Source: an uncultured Lachnospiraceae bacterium | Lineage (GTDB): Bacteria; Bacillota; Clostridia; Lachnospirales; Lachnospiraceae | Direction: 5' to 3' | DNA: 64,000 nucleotides | Assembly: GCA_910585465.1 (NCBI GenBank) | Contig: CAJUEW010000010.1 | Location: 1 to 64,000, forward strand | Shown: positions 34,928 to 42,786 of the stretch, piece by piece | Layout: each line of letters starts with the position of its first letter | How positions within the stretch are numbered: position 1 is the first letter of the stretch | Program-made: the position numbers and the translations under genes | Notes under the pieces: model-generated | Database searches by the model: none | Told to the model about the DNA's origin: nothing | The model's input: the letters and a program-made list of their open reading frames with translations, nothing else

Positions 34928-36607
34928 ATGCTGCTTCATTTACATGTAAAAAATCTGGCCCTGATCCGGGAAACGGAGATTGATTTTACAGAAGGGCTTA
35001 ACATACTGACAGGAGAAACCGGAGCCGGGAAGTCGATTATCATTGGTTCCATGACCATGGCGCTGGGAGGGAAGGTATCCCGTGAAATGCTTCGGGAGGA
35101 TGCGGATTATGCGCTTGCAGAGCTTGTGTTTTCTTCGGAACATCCGGAGCTTCTGAAAAGGCTTAAGGAGCTGGATATTCCGGCGGAGGACGGGCAGATT
35201 ATCCTGTCCAGGAAAATCTCAGGGGGCCGGGGTATCTGCCGCCTGAACGGAGAAACCGTGAGCGCGGCGGTATTGAAAGAGATTTCTTCCTATCTGATTG
35301 ATATTCACGGACAGCACGAGCATCAGTCCTTATTAAATAAAAAGAAGCATCTGGAAATTCTGGATGCCTATGCCCATGAATCCCTGTTCTCTGTGCAGCA
35401 GAAGCTGTCAGAAAGCTATCAGAATTTCCAGAGACTGAAAAAGGAGCTGGAGCAGGCATCAGAGGATATCAGCAGCCGGATGAGGGAGCAGTCCCTTTTG
35501 GAATTTGAGATCCAGGAAATTGAGGATGCAAAGCTGCAGGAGGGAGAGGACCTGGAGCTGGAGCAGGCATACCAGAGGATGATGAACGGAAAAAAAATAC
35601 TGGAGGCCCTGACTATAGTGCAGATGCTCTGCAGCGGCGGGGATACCTCGGCTTCGGAGCAGACCGGAAGGGCCTGCAGAGAGCTTTCCGGCGCCGTCAG
35701 ATATGATGATGCCCTTGAGAGCCTAAATAGTCAGCTTCAGGAGGTTGACAGTATGCTGGCGGATTTCGGAAGAGAGCTTGAGAACTATGTGGCATCGCTG
35801 GAGTTCTCTGAACAGGATTTTCACGAGACAGAGGAGCGCCTGAACCTGATGAACCATCTGAAGGCCAGATACGGTTCATCTGTTGCAGAGATTCTGGCAT
35901 ATCAGGAGGAAAAGCAGAAGCGTCTGGATATTCTCTTAAACTATGAACAATATACAGAAAAGCTTCAGAGGGATTATGAAAAGGCTCTGGAGGAGCTGAA
36001 GAGTCTTTGCGGGGAAGCACACCGGATCCGCCGGGAAGCGGCGCGAAAGCTGTCTGAGCTGATGAAGGAACAGCTTGCAGAGCTTAATTTTCTGGATGTG
36101 AGGTTTGAGATCAAAGTGGAGGAAACGGAGCATTTGTCCCCCGGTGGCTTTGATGATGTGGAATTTCTGATATCCACAAATCCCGGAGAGCCGTTGAAAG
36201 CTCTTGGAAAAATTGCATCCGGAGGAGAGCTTTCCAGAATTATGCTTGCAATCAAGACGGTAATGGCAGATCAGGACGCCATAGATACAGTGATTTTTGA
36301 CGAGATTGACGCGGGTATCAGCGGCCGTACAGCTCAGAGGATATCGGAAAAGCTGGCTCTGATCGGAAGGAGCAGACAGGTGATCTGCATTACCCATCTG
36401 GCTCAGCTTGCATCTATGGCAGACAGTCATTACTGTATTGAGAAGCGCGCGGTGGATGGAAGTACAGTCACCCATATCCGGAGACTGGAAGAAAAAGAGG
36501 TTACAGAAGAGCTGGCACGTATTTTGGGAGGTGCCAAGATTACAGATGCGGTACGCGAAAATGCTCAGGAGATGAAACGGCTGGCACTTCAGTTTAAAAA
36601 TAAATAG
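34928..36607 (+). CDS. recN: DNA repair protein RecN
   Basis: SMC-like ATPase for double-strand-break repair, 559 residues. Walker A is GETGAGKSII (~30-40), with the RecN-specific DIHGQHEHQSLL, a central coiled coil, the signature ASGGELSRIMLA and Walker B VIFDEIDAGISG. It starts ten bases after argR. Second SMC-type ATPase in the window, unrelated in context to the YhaN-like one at 3594. Confidence 0.95.
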   Translation: MLLHLHVKNLALIRETEIDFTEGLNILTGETGAGKSIIIGSMTMALGGKVSREMLREDADYALAELVFSSEHPELLKRLKELDIPAEDGQIILSRKISGGRGICRLNGETVSAAVLKEISSYLIDIHGQHEHQSLLNKKKHLEILDAYAHESLFSVQQKLSESYQNFQRLKKELEQASEDISSRMREQSLLEFEIQEIEDAKLQEGEDLELEQAYQRMMNGKKILEALTIVQMLCSGGDTSASEQTGRACRELSGAVRYDDALESLNSQLQEVDSMLADFGRELENYVASLEFSEQDFHETEERLNLMNHLKARYGSSVAEILAYQEEKQKRLDILLNYEQYTEKLQRDYEKALEELKSLCGEAHRIRREAARKLSELMKEQLAELNFLDVRFEIKVEETEHLSPGGFDDVEFLISTNPGEPLKALGKIASGGELSRIMLAIKTVMADQDAIDTVIFDEIDAGISGRTAQRISEKLALIGRSRQVICITHLAQLASMADSHYCIEKRAVDGSTVTHIRRLEEKEVTEELARILGGAKITDAVRENAQEMKRLALQFKNK

Positions 36608-36677
36608 GTAAAAACTGACAGTAAATTTAGACGGTTTTATGCAGACACTAAGCAAAAAGTGTGAAAGGTGTGGCTAC

Positions 36678-37799
36678 ATGTACCGTCTAAAAATTTATCG
36701 TGTGTGCCTGATCATAGCCCTGATTTTTTCTATTTTGCTGCTGTTCTTCTATAGTGAGTGGTATTTGGATACACAGATCCCGGATGTTATCCGGGTAGGT
36801 ATGGGAGAGGGAGAGGAACATACGCTGGATCTGGGAATTAAGGAAGTATCTGTGCAGGTTGTTGAGAAGCGAAGAGTGGTGCCTGGAGGAATTCCGATTG
36901 GAATCTATCTGGAGACGGAAGGTGTCTATGTGGTAGGGACAGGAGAGGTGGAAGCTCTGGACGGGCTGAGCTATGAGCCTGCCTATCAGGTAGTACAGGC
37001 AGGAGACTATATTCTGGCGGTCAACGGAAGAAAAGTCAGTGATAAAGATGATCTGATTACATGCATACAGGCAAACCAATCAGATATCATGATTCTGAAG
37101 CTGATGCGCAACTCAGAGGTGATTCAGGTGCGGCTGAACGCAGTTCAGACAAAAGAGGAGGATTATAAGCTGGGTATCTGGGTGAAGGACGATATTCAGG
37201 GAATCGGAACTCTTACTTATATTACAGAGGATATGAGATTCGGGGCTCTTGGCCATGGCATCACGGATCCGGATACCGGGGAACTGCTGGAGGCTTCCGG
37301 CGGTTCGCTTTATGATACAAGCATTCTGGAGATTGTCCGGGGAGAGAGAGGTACGCCTGGGGAAATCAGCGGGATGATTACCTATTCTGACCGTCATGTA
37401 AAAGGAAGCATTACCAGCAACACCTCCGCAGGAATTTACGGAGTTACGAATCAGGGACTGAGAAGCGAGATTGCCGGAGAACCCGTGGAGGTGGCGTTTA
37501 AACAGGAGATTAAACAAGGAAGAGCATATATCCGGAGCGCCATATCCGGAGAGCTTAGAAACTATGAGGTACGTATTCAGGAAATACGTCTGAATGAGAA
37601 TGATGTAAATAAAGGAATGATTTTTCAGGTAACAGATCCGGAGCTGCTGAGACTGACCGGAGGGGTCATACAGGGAATGTCAGGCTCTCCCATACTGCAG
37701 AATGGAAAACTGATAGGAGCTGTGACTCATGTGTTTGTGAATGATCCCACAAGAGGATATGGTATATTTGCGGAAACGATGATTAGTACGGGGGAGTAG
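36678..37799 (+). CDS. spoIVB: SpoIVB serine peptidase (S55)
   Basis: Sporulation signalling protease of 373 residues, secreted by the forespore to trigger pro-sigma-K processing. It has an N-terminal membrane anchor (~7-25), a PDZ domain (~85-150; AGDYILAVNGRKV) and the S55 catalytic part with the His in GALGHGITD and the Ser in GMSGSPILQNGK. ATG 36678 is chosen over 36639 because AAAGGTG precedes it and the membrane helix then sits near the start. The gene normally lies directly before spo0A, but here spo0A is 22 kb away. Forespore sigma factors would be expected to drive it; no clear promoter was picked out. Confidence 0.93.
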   Translation: MYRLKIYRVCLIIALIFSILLLFFYSEWYLDTQIPDVIRVGMGEGEEHTLDLGIKEVSVQVVEKRRVVPGGIPIGIYLETEGVYVVGTGEVEALDGLSYEPAYQVVQAGDYILAVNGRKVSDKDDLITCIQANQSDIMILKLMRNSEVIQVRLNAVQTKEEDYKLGIWVKDDIQGIGTLTYITEDMRFGALGHGITDPDTGELLEASGGSLYDTSILEIVRGERGTPGEISGMITYSDRHVKGSITSNTSAGIYGVTNQGLRSEIAGEPVEVAFKQEIKQGRAYIRSAISGELRNYEVRIQEIRLNENDVNKGMIFQVTDPELLRLTGGVIQGMSGSPILQNGKLIGAVTHVFVNDPTRGYGIFAETMISTGE

Positions 37800-37817
37800 G
37801 CTCCCCCTCTGATTTTT
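37790..37817 (+). terminator. Terminator overlapping the spoIVB stop codon
   Basis: GGGGGAG (37790-37796) pairs with CTCCCCC (37801-37807). The loop TAGG contains the stop codon, and TCTGATTTTT follows. Confidence 0.7.
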
Positions 37818-37886
37818 ATCGAAACCAGTATCTGATTTGAGATCCTTAATTTAGAAAAACAGGACAAAGGAAGAACGGGCTGTGAC

Positions 37887-37927
37887 AGAGAAGGTTGATT
37901 GCTGCAGGCATTTACCTTCTCTTTTTT
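37887..37927 (+). terminator. Second terminator upstream of the S51 peptidase promoter
   Basis: AGAGAAGGT (37887-37895) pairs with ACCTTCTCT (37914-37922) around an 18-base loop and runs into a T tract that also supplies the -35 region of the next promoter. Confidence 0.6.
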
Positions 37928-37954
37928 GACATTTTCTTATGCTCAGATTATAAT
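37926..37954 (+). promoter_or_regulatory. Perfect-consensus sigma-A promoter (TTGACA-17-TATAAT)
   Basis: TTGACA at 37926-37931 and TATAAT at 37949-37954 with a 17-base spacer, about 60 bases before the S51 peptidase start. Confidence 0.8.
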
Positions 37955-38016
37955 TAAAAAAGTCGGTTCTGCTGAGCTTCAGCATAAAATATTTGACAGA
38001 GGAGTGGCCATATATT

Positions 38017-38763
38017 ATGAAATTATTTTTAACAAGCAGTCCGGGCGGAAGCGCCTGTATAAACGGAAAATGGGTTGGGGCTCCCTTTGACCATTCCAAT
38101 CATTTTTTGAAATATATGCGAAAAGCATGCCGGGAGGAGACAGAATGTCTGGTAATCAGCTCCGATCCGGAAAATACAGGAATGAATGATGATGTGAGAG
38201 TGTTTATGGAGGAGGCATTTGCGCACAGCGGCATGCAGGTAAAAAGGGTTGAGGTCTGCGATAAAAGGAATATGGAGGCTGCGGACAGGCTTTGCTGTTA
38301 CGGAATTGTGATTCTGGCAGGCGGACATGTGCCGACTCAGAATGCATTTTTCAGGAAGCTTAGGCTTCGGGAGCGGATACGGCGTTATGATGGCACAGTG
38401 ATCGGCATCAGTGCCGGAACCATGAACTGCGCGGAGATTGTCTATGCTCAGCCGGAGGAGCCGGGAGAGGCGGTAAATCCATATTACAGACGCTATATGC
38501 AGGGACTTGGACTTACCCATGTGAATGTACTTCCCCATTTTCAGAATGTATGGGGAGGACGACTGGACGGACTGCGGATTCTGGAGGATATTTCCCTTCC
38601 GGACAGCAGGGTAAGACCCTTTTATGGACTTCCGGATGGTTCCTGGCTTTACCGGGAGAACGGACATACCGTCCTGTACGGAGAGGCATGGCTTCTGGAG
38701 GCCGGAAAATGTATTAAAATATGCGAGAACGGGGAATTTCGTGAGGTGGAGGATGAACGATAA
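38017..38763 (+). CDS. S51-family peptidase (dipeptidase E-like)
   Basis: Cytoplasmic protein of 248 residues with the class I GATase-like fold of peptidase S51. The nucleophile elbow is GISAGTMN, preceded by ILAGGHVPTQN, which matches the G-G-x-x substrate-side loop of dipeptidase E and cyanophycinase relatives. Family members cleave Asp-X or related dipeptides. ATG 38017 follows AGAGGAG (37998-38004). It overlaps a Nudix gene by 11 bases and has a perfect sigma-A promoter, so the two are probably strongly and constitutively cotranscribed. Substrate uncertain. Confidence 0.82.
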   Translation: MKLFLTSSPGGSACINGKWVGAPFDHSNHFLKYMRKACREETECLVISSDPENTGMNDDVRVFMEEAFAHSGMQVKRVEVCDKRNMEAADRLCCYGIVILAGGHVPTQNAFFRKLRLRERIRRYDGTVIGISAGTMNCAEIVYAQPEEPGEAVNPYYRRYMQGLGLTHVNVLPHFQNVWGGRLDGLRILEDISLPDSRVRPFYGLPDGSWLYRENGHTVLYGEAWLLEAGKCIKICENGEFREVEDER

Positions 38764-39271
38764 GCAGAGTTTAAAAAAGGGCGGCCTTCCTGAGAAAAGT
38801 GTATTGACTACTCTTTGCTATATGGAGCAGGACGGAAAATATCTGATGATGCACAGGATGAAAAAGGCCAATGATATCAATGAAGGAAAATGGATTGGAA
38901 TCGGAGGACACTTTGAAGCAGGGGAAAGTCCGGAGGAGTGCCTTTTGCGGGAGGTAAAAGAAGAGACCGGACTGACTCTGACTTCCTGGAGATTCCGGGG
39001 AATCATTACTTTTACCTCTGACGATCATCCCACGGAATATATGTGTCTTTATACTGCAGACGACTTTGAAGGGACACTTCAGAAGGACTGCAGAGAGGGA
39101 GAACTCTGCTGGGTGCCAAAAGAGGAGGTGCTGACTTTGAAGCTGTGGGAGGGAGACAAGATTTTTTTAAAGCTTTTGGCCGGAGAAGCGCCTTTTTTTT
39201 CTCTGAAATTAAGTTATCACCAGGATCGTCTGACGGAATGTATACTGAACGGCAGGCCTGTGGAGGCTTAG
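38753..39271 (+). CDS. Nudix hydrolase (MutT-like)
   Basis: 172 residues. The Nudix box runs GGHFEAGESPEECLLREV then KEETGL, fitting GX5EX7REUXEEXGU. LCYMEQDGKYLMMHRMKK upstream is typical of 8-oxo-dGTP diphosphatase annotated proteins. ATG 38753 lies inside the S51 gene after GAGGTGGAGG, and the earlier open frame is ignored because it would lie wholly within that gene. Substrate could be an oxidised or other nucleoside diphosphate derivative. Confidence 0.86.
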   Translation: MNDKQSLKKGGLPEKSVLTTLCYMEQDGKYLMMHRMKKANDINEGKWIGIGGHFEAGESPEECLLREVKEETGLTLTSWRFRGIITFTSDDHPTEYMCLYTADDFEGTLQKDCREGELCWVPKEEVLTLKLWEGDKIFLKLLAGEAPFFSLKLSYHQDRLTECILNGRPVEA

Positions 39272-39272
39272 C

Positions 39273-39301
39273 TTTCAGTAATACTTTGTTTGTGGTATAA
39301 T
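39273..39301 (+). promoter_or_regulatory. Probable promoter of the aldolase gene (perfect -10)
   Basis: TATAAT at 39296-39301 is perfect. At 17 bases upstream only TTTCAG is found, so the -35 is poor. Confidence 0.4.
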
Positions 39302-39341
39302 ATAGGCAGATATTATACTTGGAAAAAAGGAGGAGCATTTT

Positions 39342-40208
39342 ATGATTGTAACATTAAAAGAGATTCTGAAGGCAGCAGAAGAAAAGCAGATTGCGGTGGG
39401 AGCGTTTAACGCGCCCAATCTGGAAAGCCTGCAGGCAGTGATCGGCGCTGCGGAGGAGCTGAAGCTTCCGGTGATCATCCAGTTTGCCCAGTGTCATGAG
39501 GTCTATAATCCGCTATCGCTGATGGGGCCTTTGATGGTGGATTTTGCAAAAAGAGCCGCCGTTCCGGTATGCGTGCATCTGGATCACGGCGAGACGCTGG
39601 AATATCTGGAGAAGTCCCTGAAGATGGGCTTTACCTCTGTTATGTATGACGGCTCTGTGCTTTCTTATGAAGAAAATGTGGAAAATACGAAAAAGGCGGT
39701 TGCCATGGCAGAAAAGACAGGTGCCAGTGTGGAGGCTGAGCTTGGAAGTATGGGTAAACGGGAGTCCGGTGCCGGGGACGGAAGCGGAGAAGAGGACGAT
39801 ACAAAAATCTATACCGATCCGGCACAGGCAAAAGCATTTGTACAGGAGACGGGTATTGATGCCCTGGCATGTTCCTTTGGGACTACTCATGGAATCTATC
39901 TGACAAAGCCGCGTCTGGACTTTACGGTAGTGGAAAATGTCCGCAGAGAAACAGGAGGAATCCCGGTCGTTATGCACGGAGGTTCGGGTGTCAGCAGGGA
40001 AGACTTTCATGCGGCTGTCCGTGCAGGCGTAAGAAAGATTAATTATTTTACATATATGGACAAGGCAGCCGGGACGGCAGTGGCTGAATGGGCGGCGTCC
40101 CTTGCAGAAGGACAGCCGGCATTTTATGTGGACGCTGCCGCTGCCGCCGTCAGGGCGATGAAAGAAAATGTGAAAGAAGCCATGCGGATGTTTGCCTTGA
40201 TGGACTAA
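39342..40208 (+). CDS. Class II fructose-bisphosphate / tagatose-bisphosphate aldolase
   Basis: Zinc-dependent aldolase of 288 residues. Metal-site motifs are VHLDHGE, FGTTHG and VMHGGSG; the Asp that activates the substrate is in the first. VGAFNAPNLESLQAV is the usual N-terminal signature. AAGGAGGAG lies before ATG 39342. The Glu/Asp/Gly-rich insertion near residue 145 (GAGDGSGEEDD) is the disordered loop common to the KbaY/GatY/Fba group. Tagatose specificity is possible given the alpha-galactosidase, but no tagatose genes adjoin it, and the gene is monocistronic. Confidence 0.88.
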   Translation: MIVTLKEILKAAEEKQIAVGAFNAPNLESLQAVIGAAEELKLPVIIQFAQCHEVYNPLSLMGPLMVDFAKRAAVPVCVHLDHGETLEYLEKSLKMGFTSVMYDGSVLSYEENVENTKKAVAMAEKTGASVEAELGSMGKRESGAGDGSGEEDDTKIYTDPAQAKAFVQETGIDALACSFGTTHGIYLTKPRLDFTVVENVRRETGGIPVVMHGGSGVSREDFHAAVRAGVRKINYFTYMDKAAGTAVAEWAASLAEGQPAFYVDAAAAAVRAMKENVKEAMRMFALMD

Positions 40209-40248
40209 GAGCTTTATAGGCTGGTATGCGTATCAGCACGCTTTCTTG

Positions 40249-40257
40249 TGATATACT
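40249..40257 (+). promoter_or_regulatory. Extended -10 promoter (TGATATACT) of the FAD oxidoreductase
   Basis: TG at 40249-40250 lies one base before TATACT (40252-40257), the extended -10 form that tolerates a poor -35. It is 40 bases before the start codon. Confidence 0.4.
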
Positions 40258-40296
40258 ACTGATAAATATGTAAAAGAAAAGAATGGGGGATGGGAA

Positions 40297-41709
40297 TTGA
40301 GGTACGATGTACTGATTATCGGCGCAGGACCGGCGGGTATTTTTACTGCTCTGGAGCTGATCCGTGCAGATGCTGGTAAGAAAATACTGATGGTGGAAAA
40401 GGGAAAGCCGGTGGACAAGCGGCATTGCCCGAAGGCTGAGACGGGCAGATGCATGAACTGTAAACCAAACTGTATGATTACCGCAGGATTTTCCGGAGCA
40501 GGAGCTTTTTCCGACGGAAAGCTGAGCCTTTCCTGTGAAGTGGGCGGTGAACTGCCGTCGCTTATCGGAGAGGATTTTGCTCAGAGACTGATTGATTATA
40601 CAGATAAAATTTATCTGGAATTCGGCGCGGATGAGCATATAGAGGGTATTTATGAGGGTGAGGAGATTAATGAAATCCGCAAGCGTGCCATTCGTGCAGG
40701 TCTGCGTCTTGTAAACTGTCCTATCCGGCACCTGGGTACAGAAAAGGCTCAGCAGCTTTACCTGAATATTCAGAATTATCTTTCTGAGAAGGGCGTGGAG
40801 ATGCTTTTTGAGACGGAATGTGAAAATATCATTCTGGAGGGAGATGTCTGCAAGGGAGTGCGTATTGTTACAAAGTCCGGAACGCAGGAGCTTTTTGCCG
40901 ATAAGACTATCATTGCCACCGGACGGCGCGGCGCGGACTGGCTGGAGAAGCTTTGTGAAGAAAACGGAATCGCCCATAAGCCCGGAACCGTGGACATTGG
41001 TGTCCGTGTGGAATGCCGCAATGAGATTATGGAGATGGTCAATAAGGTGCTCTATGAGGGCAAGCTGATCGGCTACCCCAGGCCGTGGAAGAATAAGGTC
41101 CGTACCTTTTGCCAGAATCCGGGAGGATTTGTGGCACAGGAAAACTACGACAATCATCTGGCAGTTGTAAACGGACACAGCTATAAGGATTTAAAGAGTG
41201 AGAATACGAACCTGTCTATCCTTGTGAGTCATAATTTTACGGAGCCCTTTAATCAGCCGATAGCTTATGCACAGAAGGTCGGCGAACTGACCAATATGCT
41301 GGGAGCAGGGCATATTATGGTGCAGCGCTACGGTGATATTCTGGACGGCAAGCGTACCTGGCAGAAGGAATTGTCCCAGTCCAATGTAAAGCCTACCTTG
41401 AAGGACGCAGTGGCGGGGGATATTACGGCGGCGATGCCGTACCGCGCCATGACCAATATTATCGAATTTATCCGGATGATGGATGAGGTGGTACCCGGCT
41501 TTGCCAGCGACGAGACACTGCTTTACAGTCCGGAGCTGAAATTTTACTCCAACAAGGTCCGGATGGATGAAAATCTGAATACAAATATCCATGGGCTTCA
41601 CTGTCTCGGTGATTCCTCCGGCTGGACGAGAGGGCTGATGATGGCATCCTCCATGGGAGTATTGATGGGAAGGAAGCTGATCGAACAATCAGAGAGACAG
41701 AGCTTATAA
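40297..41709 (+). CDS. NAD(P)/FAD-dependent oxidoreductase (COG2509-like)
   Basis: Flavoprotein of 470 residues. The N-terminal dinucleotide fold is VLIIGAGPAGIFTALEL, and a Cys-containing region ETGRCMNCKPNC follows near residue 50, then AGFSGAGAFSDGKLSL, a pattern shared by the uncharacterised FAD-dependent dehydrogenase group common in Clostridia. TIIATGRRGADWL and a C-terminal HCLGDSSGWTRGL FAD-site segment complete it. It starts with TTG at 40297 after GGGGGATGGG; the nearby ATG at 40290 is out of frame. Cys residues may coordinate metal or act in redox. Substrate unknown. Confidence 0.82.
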   Translation: MRYDVLIIGAGPAGIFTALELIRADAGKKILMVEKGKPVDKRHCPKAETGRCMNCKPNCMITAGFSGAGAFSDGKLSLSCEVGGELPSLIGEDFAQRLIDYTDKIYLEFGADEHIEGIYEGEEINEIRKRAIRAGLRLVNCPIRHLGTEKAQQLYLNIQNYLSEKGVEMLFETECENIILEGDVCKGVRIVTKSGTQELFADKTIIATGRRGADWLEKLCEENGIAHKPGTVDIGVRVECRNEIMEMVNKVLYEGKLIGYPRPWKNKVRTFCQNPGGFVAQENYDNHLAVVNGHSYKDLKSENTNLSILVSHNFTEPFNQPIAYAQKVGELTNMLGAGHIMVQRYGDILDGKRTWQKELSQSNVKPTLKDAVAGDITAAMPYRAMTNIIEFIRMMDEVVPGFASDETLLYSPELKFYSNKVRMDENLNTNIHGLHCLGDSSGWTRGLMMASSMGVLMGRKLIEQSERQSL

Positions 41710-41753
41710 GGTTCATGTGACACATTTGGAAAAGAAAAGTATTGTATAAAATA

Positions 41754-41800
41754 AAAGCCCCCTGTGCAAAATATTACGGACTGCACAGAGGGCTTTTTTA
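41754..41800 (+). terminator. Terminator after the FAD oxidoreductase
   Basis: Bases 41754-41768 pair with 41782-41796 (15 positions, one C-A mismatch) around a 13-base loop, ending in a run of Ts. Confidence 0.75.
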
Positions 41801-41878
41801 TGCGCAGGCTAGCAGAAATACCGCTAAAACCGGATAGGTCCTGTGATTTTGAGTTATCTTAAAATCGAGGTGTAAACA

Positions 41879-42118
41879 GTGAGTAAAACAGTGTATAGAA
41901 GAATTCGTGATTTGCGGGAAGATAAAGATATGACGCAGAAACAGATGGCAGAGTATCTCCACTGCAGCCAGAGGCTTTACTGTGATTATGAGCTTGGCAA
42001 TGTCCGGATGACTCCGGAAGTGCTGATAGAGCTGTCTGATTTTCATGGAACAAGCGTAGACTATCTTCTGGATTTAACAGACGAGAAGGAGCCGTATCCG
42101 AGAAATGATAAAAAGTAA
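41879..42118 (+). CDS. XRE-family helix-turn-helix regulator
   Basis: Small DNA-binding protein of 79 residues. The Cro/CI-type HTH spans ~10-60 (RIRDLREDKDMTQKQMAEYL, then RLYCDYELG). It starts with GTG at 41879 after GAGGTG. No partner domain is fused, so it resembles phage- or toxin-antitoxin-type small regulators but also stand-alone Clostridia ones. It overlaps the following gene by 14 bases, and a terminator-like hairpin follows its stop codon by seven bases. Confidence 0.82.
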   Translation: MSKTVYRRIRDLREDKDMTQKQMAEYLHCSQRLYCDYELGNVRMTPEVLIELSDFHGTSVDYLLDLTDEKEPYPRNDKK

Positions 42119-42710
42119 AAGAGAGGCGCTCACAAAAAGGTGGGCGCTTTTTTGCGCCGGAAAGCAATTTACAGATCAGGATTTTGTATATCGAAGCCAG
42201 ATTATAAGGAATGAAGATTTCCGCAGGAGAGATTATGAAAAAGCAAATATACAGTTTTGCTCCGTGCTGCATACGAATCTGTCCCGAAGCAGAATCCGGG
42301 AAAGCGGAGCATTTATCGGAAACGGATGGTACGGCTGCAGCTTCTCAGGTTCCGATTACAGCGGAATCCGGATGGTGATGGAGGAATATAAGGGATGTAT
42401 TTTAGGCAACTGCGTTTTTCGGTACGTACAGATGGCGGAGCTGCAGGCAGAAGGCTGTAATTATACCGGGAGCCGCTGGTATGACGCGGAATTTTGCAAA
42501 TGTATGTTTCGAGGCTGCTGCTTCCGTAAAACCAGATTTTTAGGAGGAAGGATGGATGACACCACATTTCTGGACTGTGTTTTTGATGAGGCCTTTCTGG
42601 AGGGAGTGGTATTGTCCGGGGTTATGTTCAGAAATTGTTTTTTCAGGGCCGGAAAGGGGGAAAGACCGGACGGCTGCAGCTTTCAAAACTGTACTTTTGA
42701 AAAATGTTGA
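42105..42710 (+). CDS. Cysteine-rich pentapeptide-repeat-like protein
   Basis: Protein of 201 residues. From ~45 to the end it has a loose five-residue periodicity with Phe/Leu/Met at the central position (e.g. FCSVLHTNL, CVFRYVQMAEL, FRGCCFRKTRFLGG, TFLDCVFDEAFLEG, SFQNCTFEKC), the pattern of a right-handed quadrilateral beta helix, but the repeats are degenerate and unusually rich in Cys. No signal peptide is visible. It starts at ATG 42105 inside the XRE gene; GAAGGAG (42085-42091) is rather far upstream. A strong hairpin with a T tract lies within its first codons. Function unknown; pentapeptide proteins can protect gyrase or act as scaffolds. Confidence 0.62.
   Translation: MIKSKREALTKRWALFCAGKQFTDQDFVYRSQIIRNEDFRRRDYEKANIQFCSVLHTNLSRSRIRESGAFIGNGWYGCSFSGSDYSGIRMVMEEYKGCILGNCVFRYVQMAELQAEGCNYTGSRWYDAEFCKCMFRGCCFRKTRFLGGRMDDTTFLDCVFDEAFLEGVVLSGVMFRNCFFRAGKGERPDGCSFQNCTFEKC
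42126..42153 (+). terminator. Terminator-like hairpin inside the pentapeptide gene
   Basis: GCGCTCAC (42126-42133) pairs with GTGGGCGC (42140-42147), one T-G wobble, loop of six, followed by six Ts (42148-42153). It stands seven bases after the XRE stop and inside codons ~8-16 of the overlapping gene. Confidence 0.6.
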
Positions 42711-42735
42711 CTTTTTTGCGTTAAAGCGATATAAT
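42707..42735 (+). promoter_or_regulatory. Sigma-A promoter of the ABC transporter operon (TTGACT-17-TATAAT)
   Basis: TTGACT at 42707-42712 overlaps the stop codon of the pentapeptide gene; TATAAT is at 42730-42735 with a 17-base spacer. Confidence 0.75.
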
Positions 42736-42786
42736 CTTAAAAGCTATTACATAGCAAATCTGTAATAAAAAAATGGAGGAAAAACT

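Noticed and set aside
37851..38099. Minus-strand small frame over the S51 promoter
   Set aside because: It covers a terminator, a perfect promoter and the S51 start on the other strand.
40150..41178. Minus-strand open frame of 342 codons opposite the oxidoreductase
   Set aside because: It overlaps two well-supported plus-strand genes and contains no motif.
41726..41750. Possible promoter TTGGAA/TATAAA after the oxidoreductase
   Set aside because: The spacer is only 13 bases and the site runs into a terminator.
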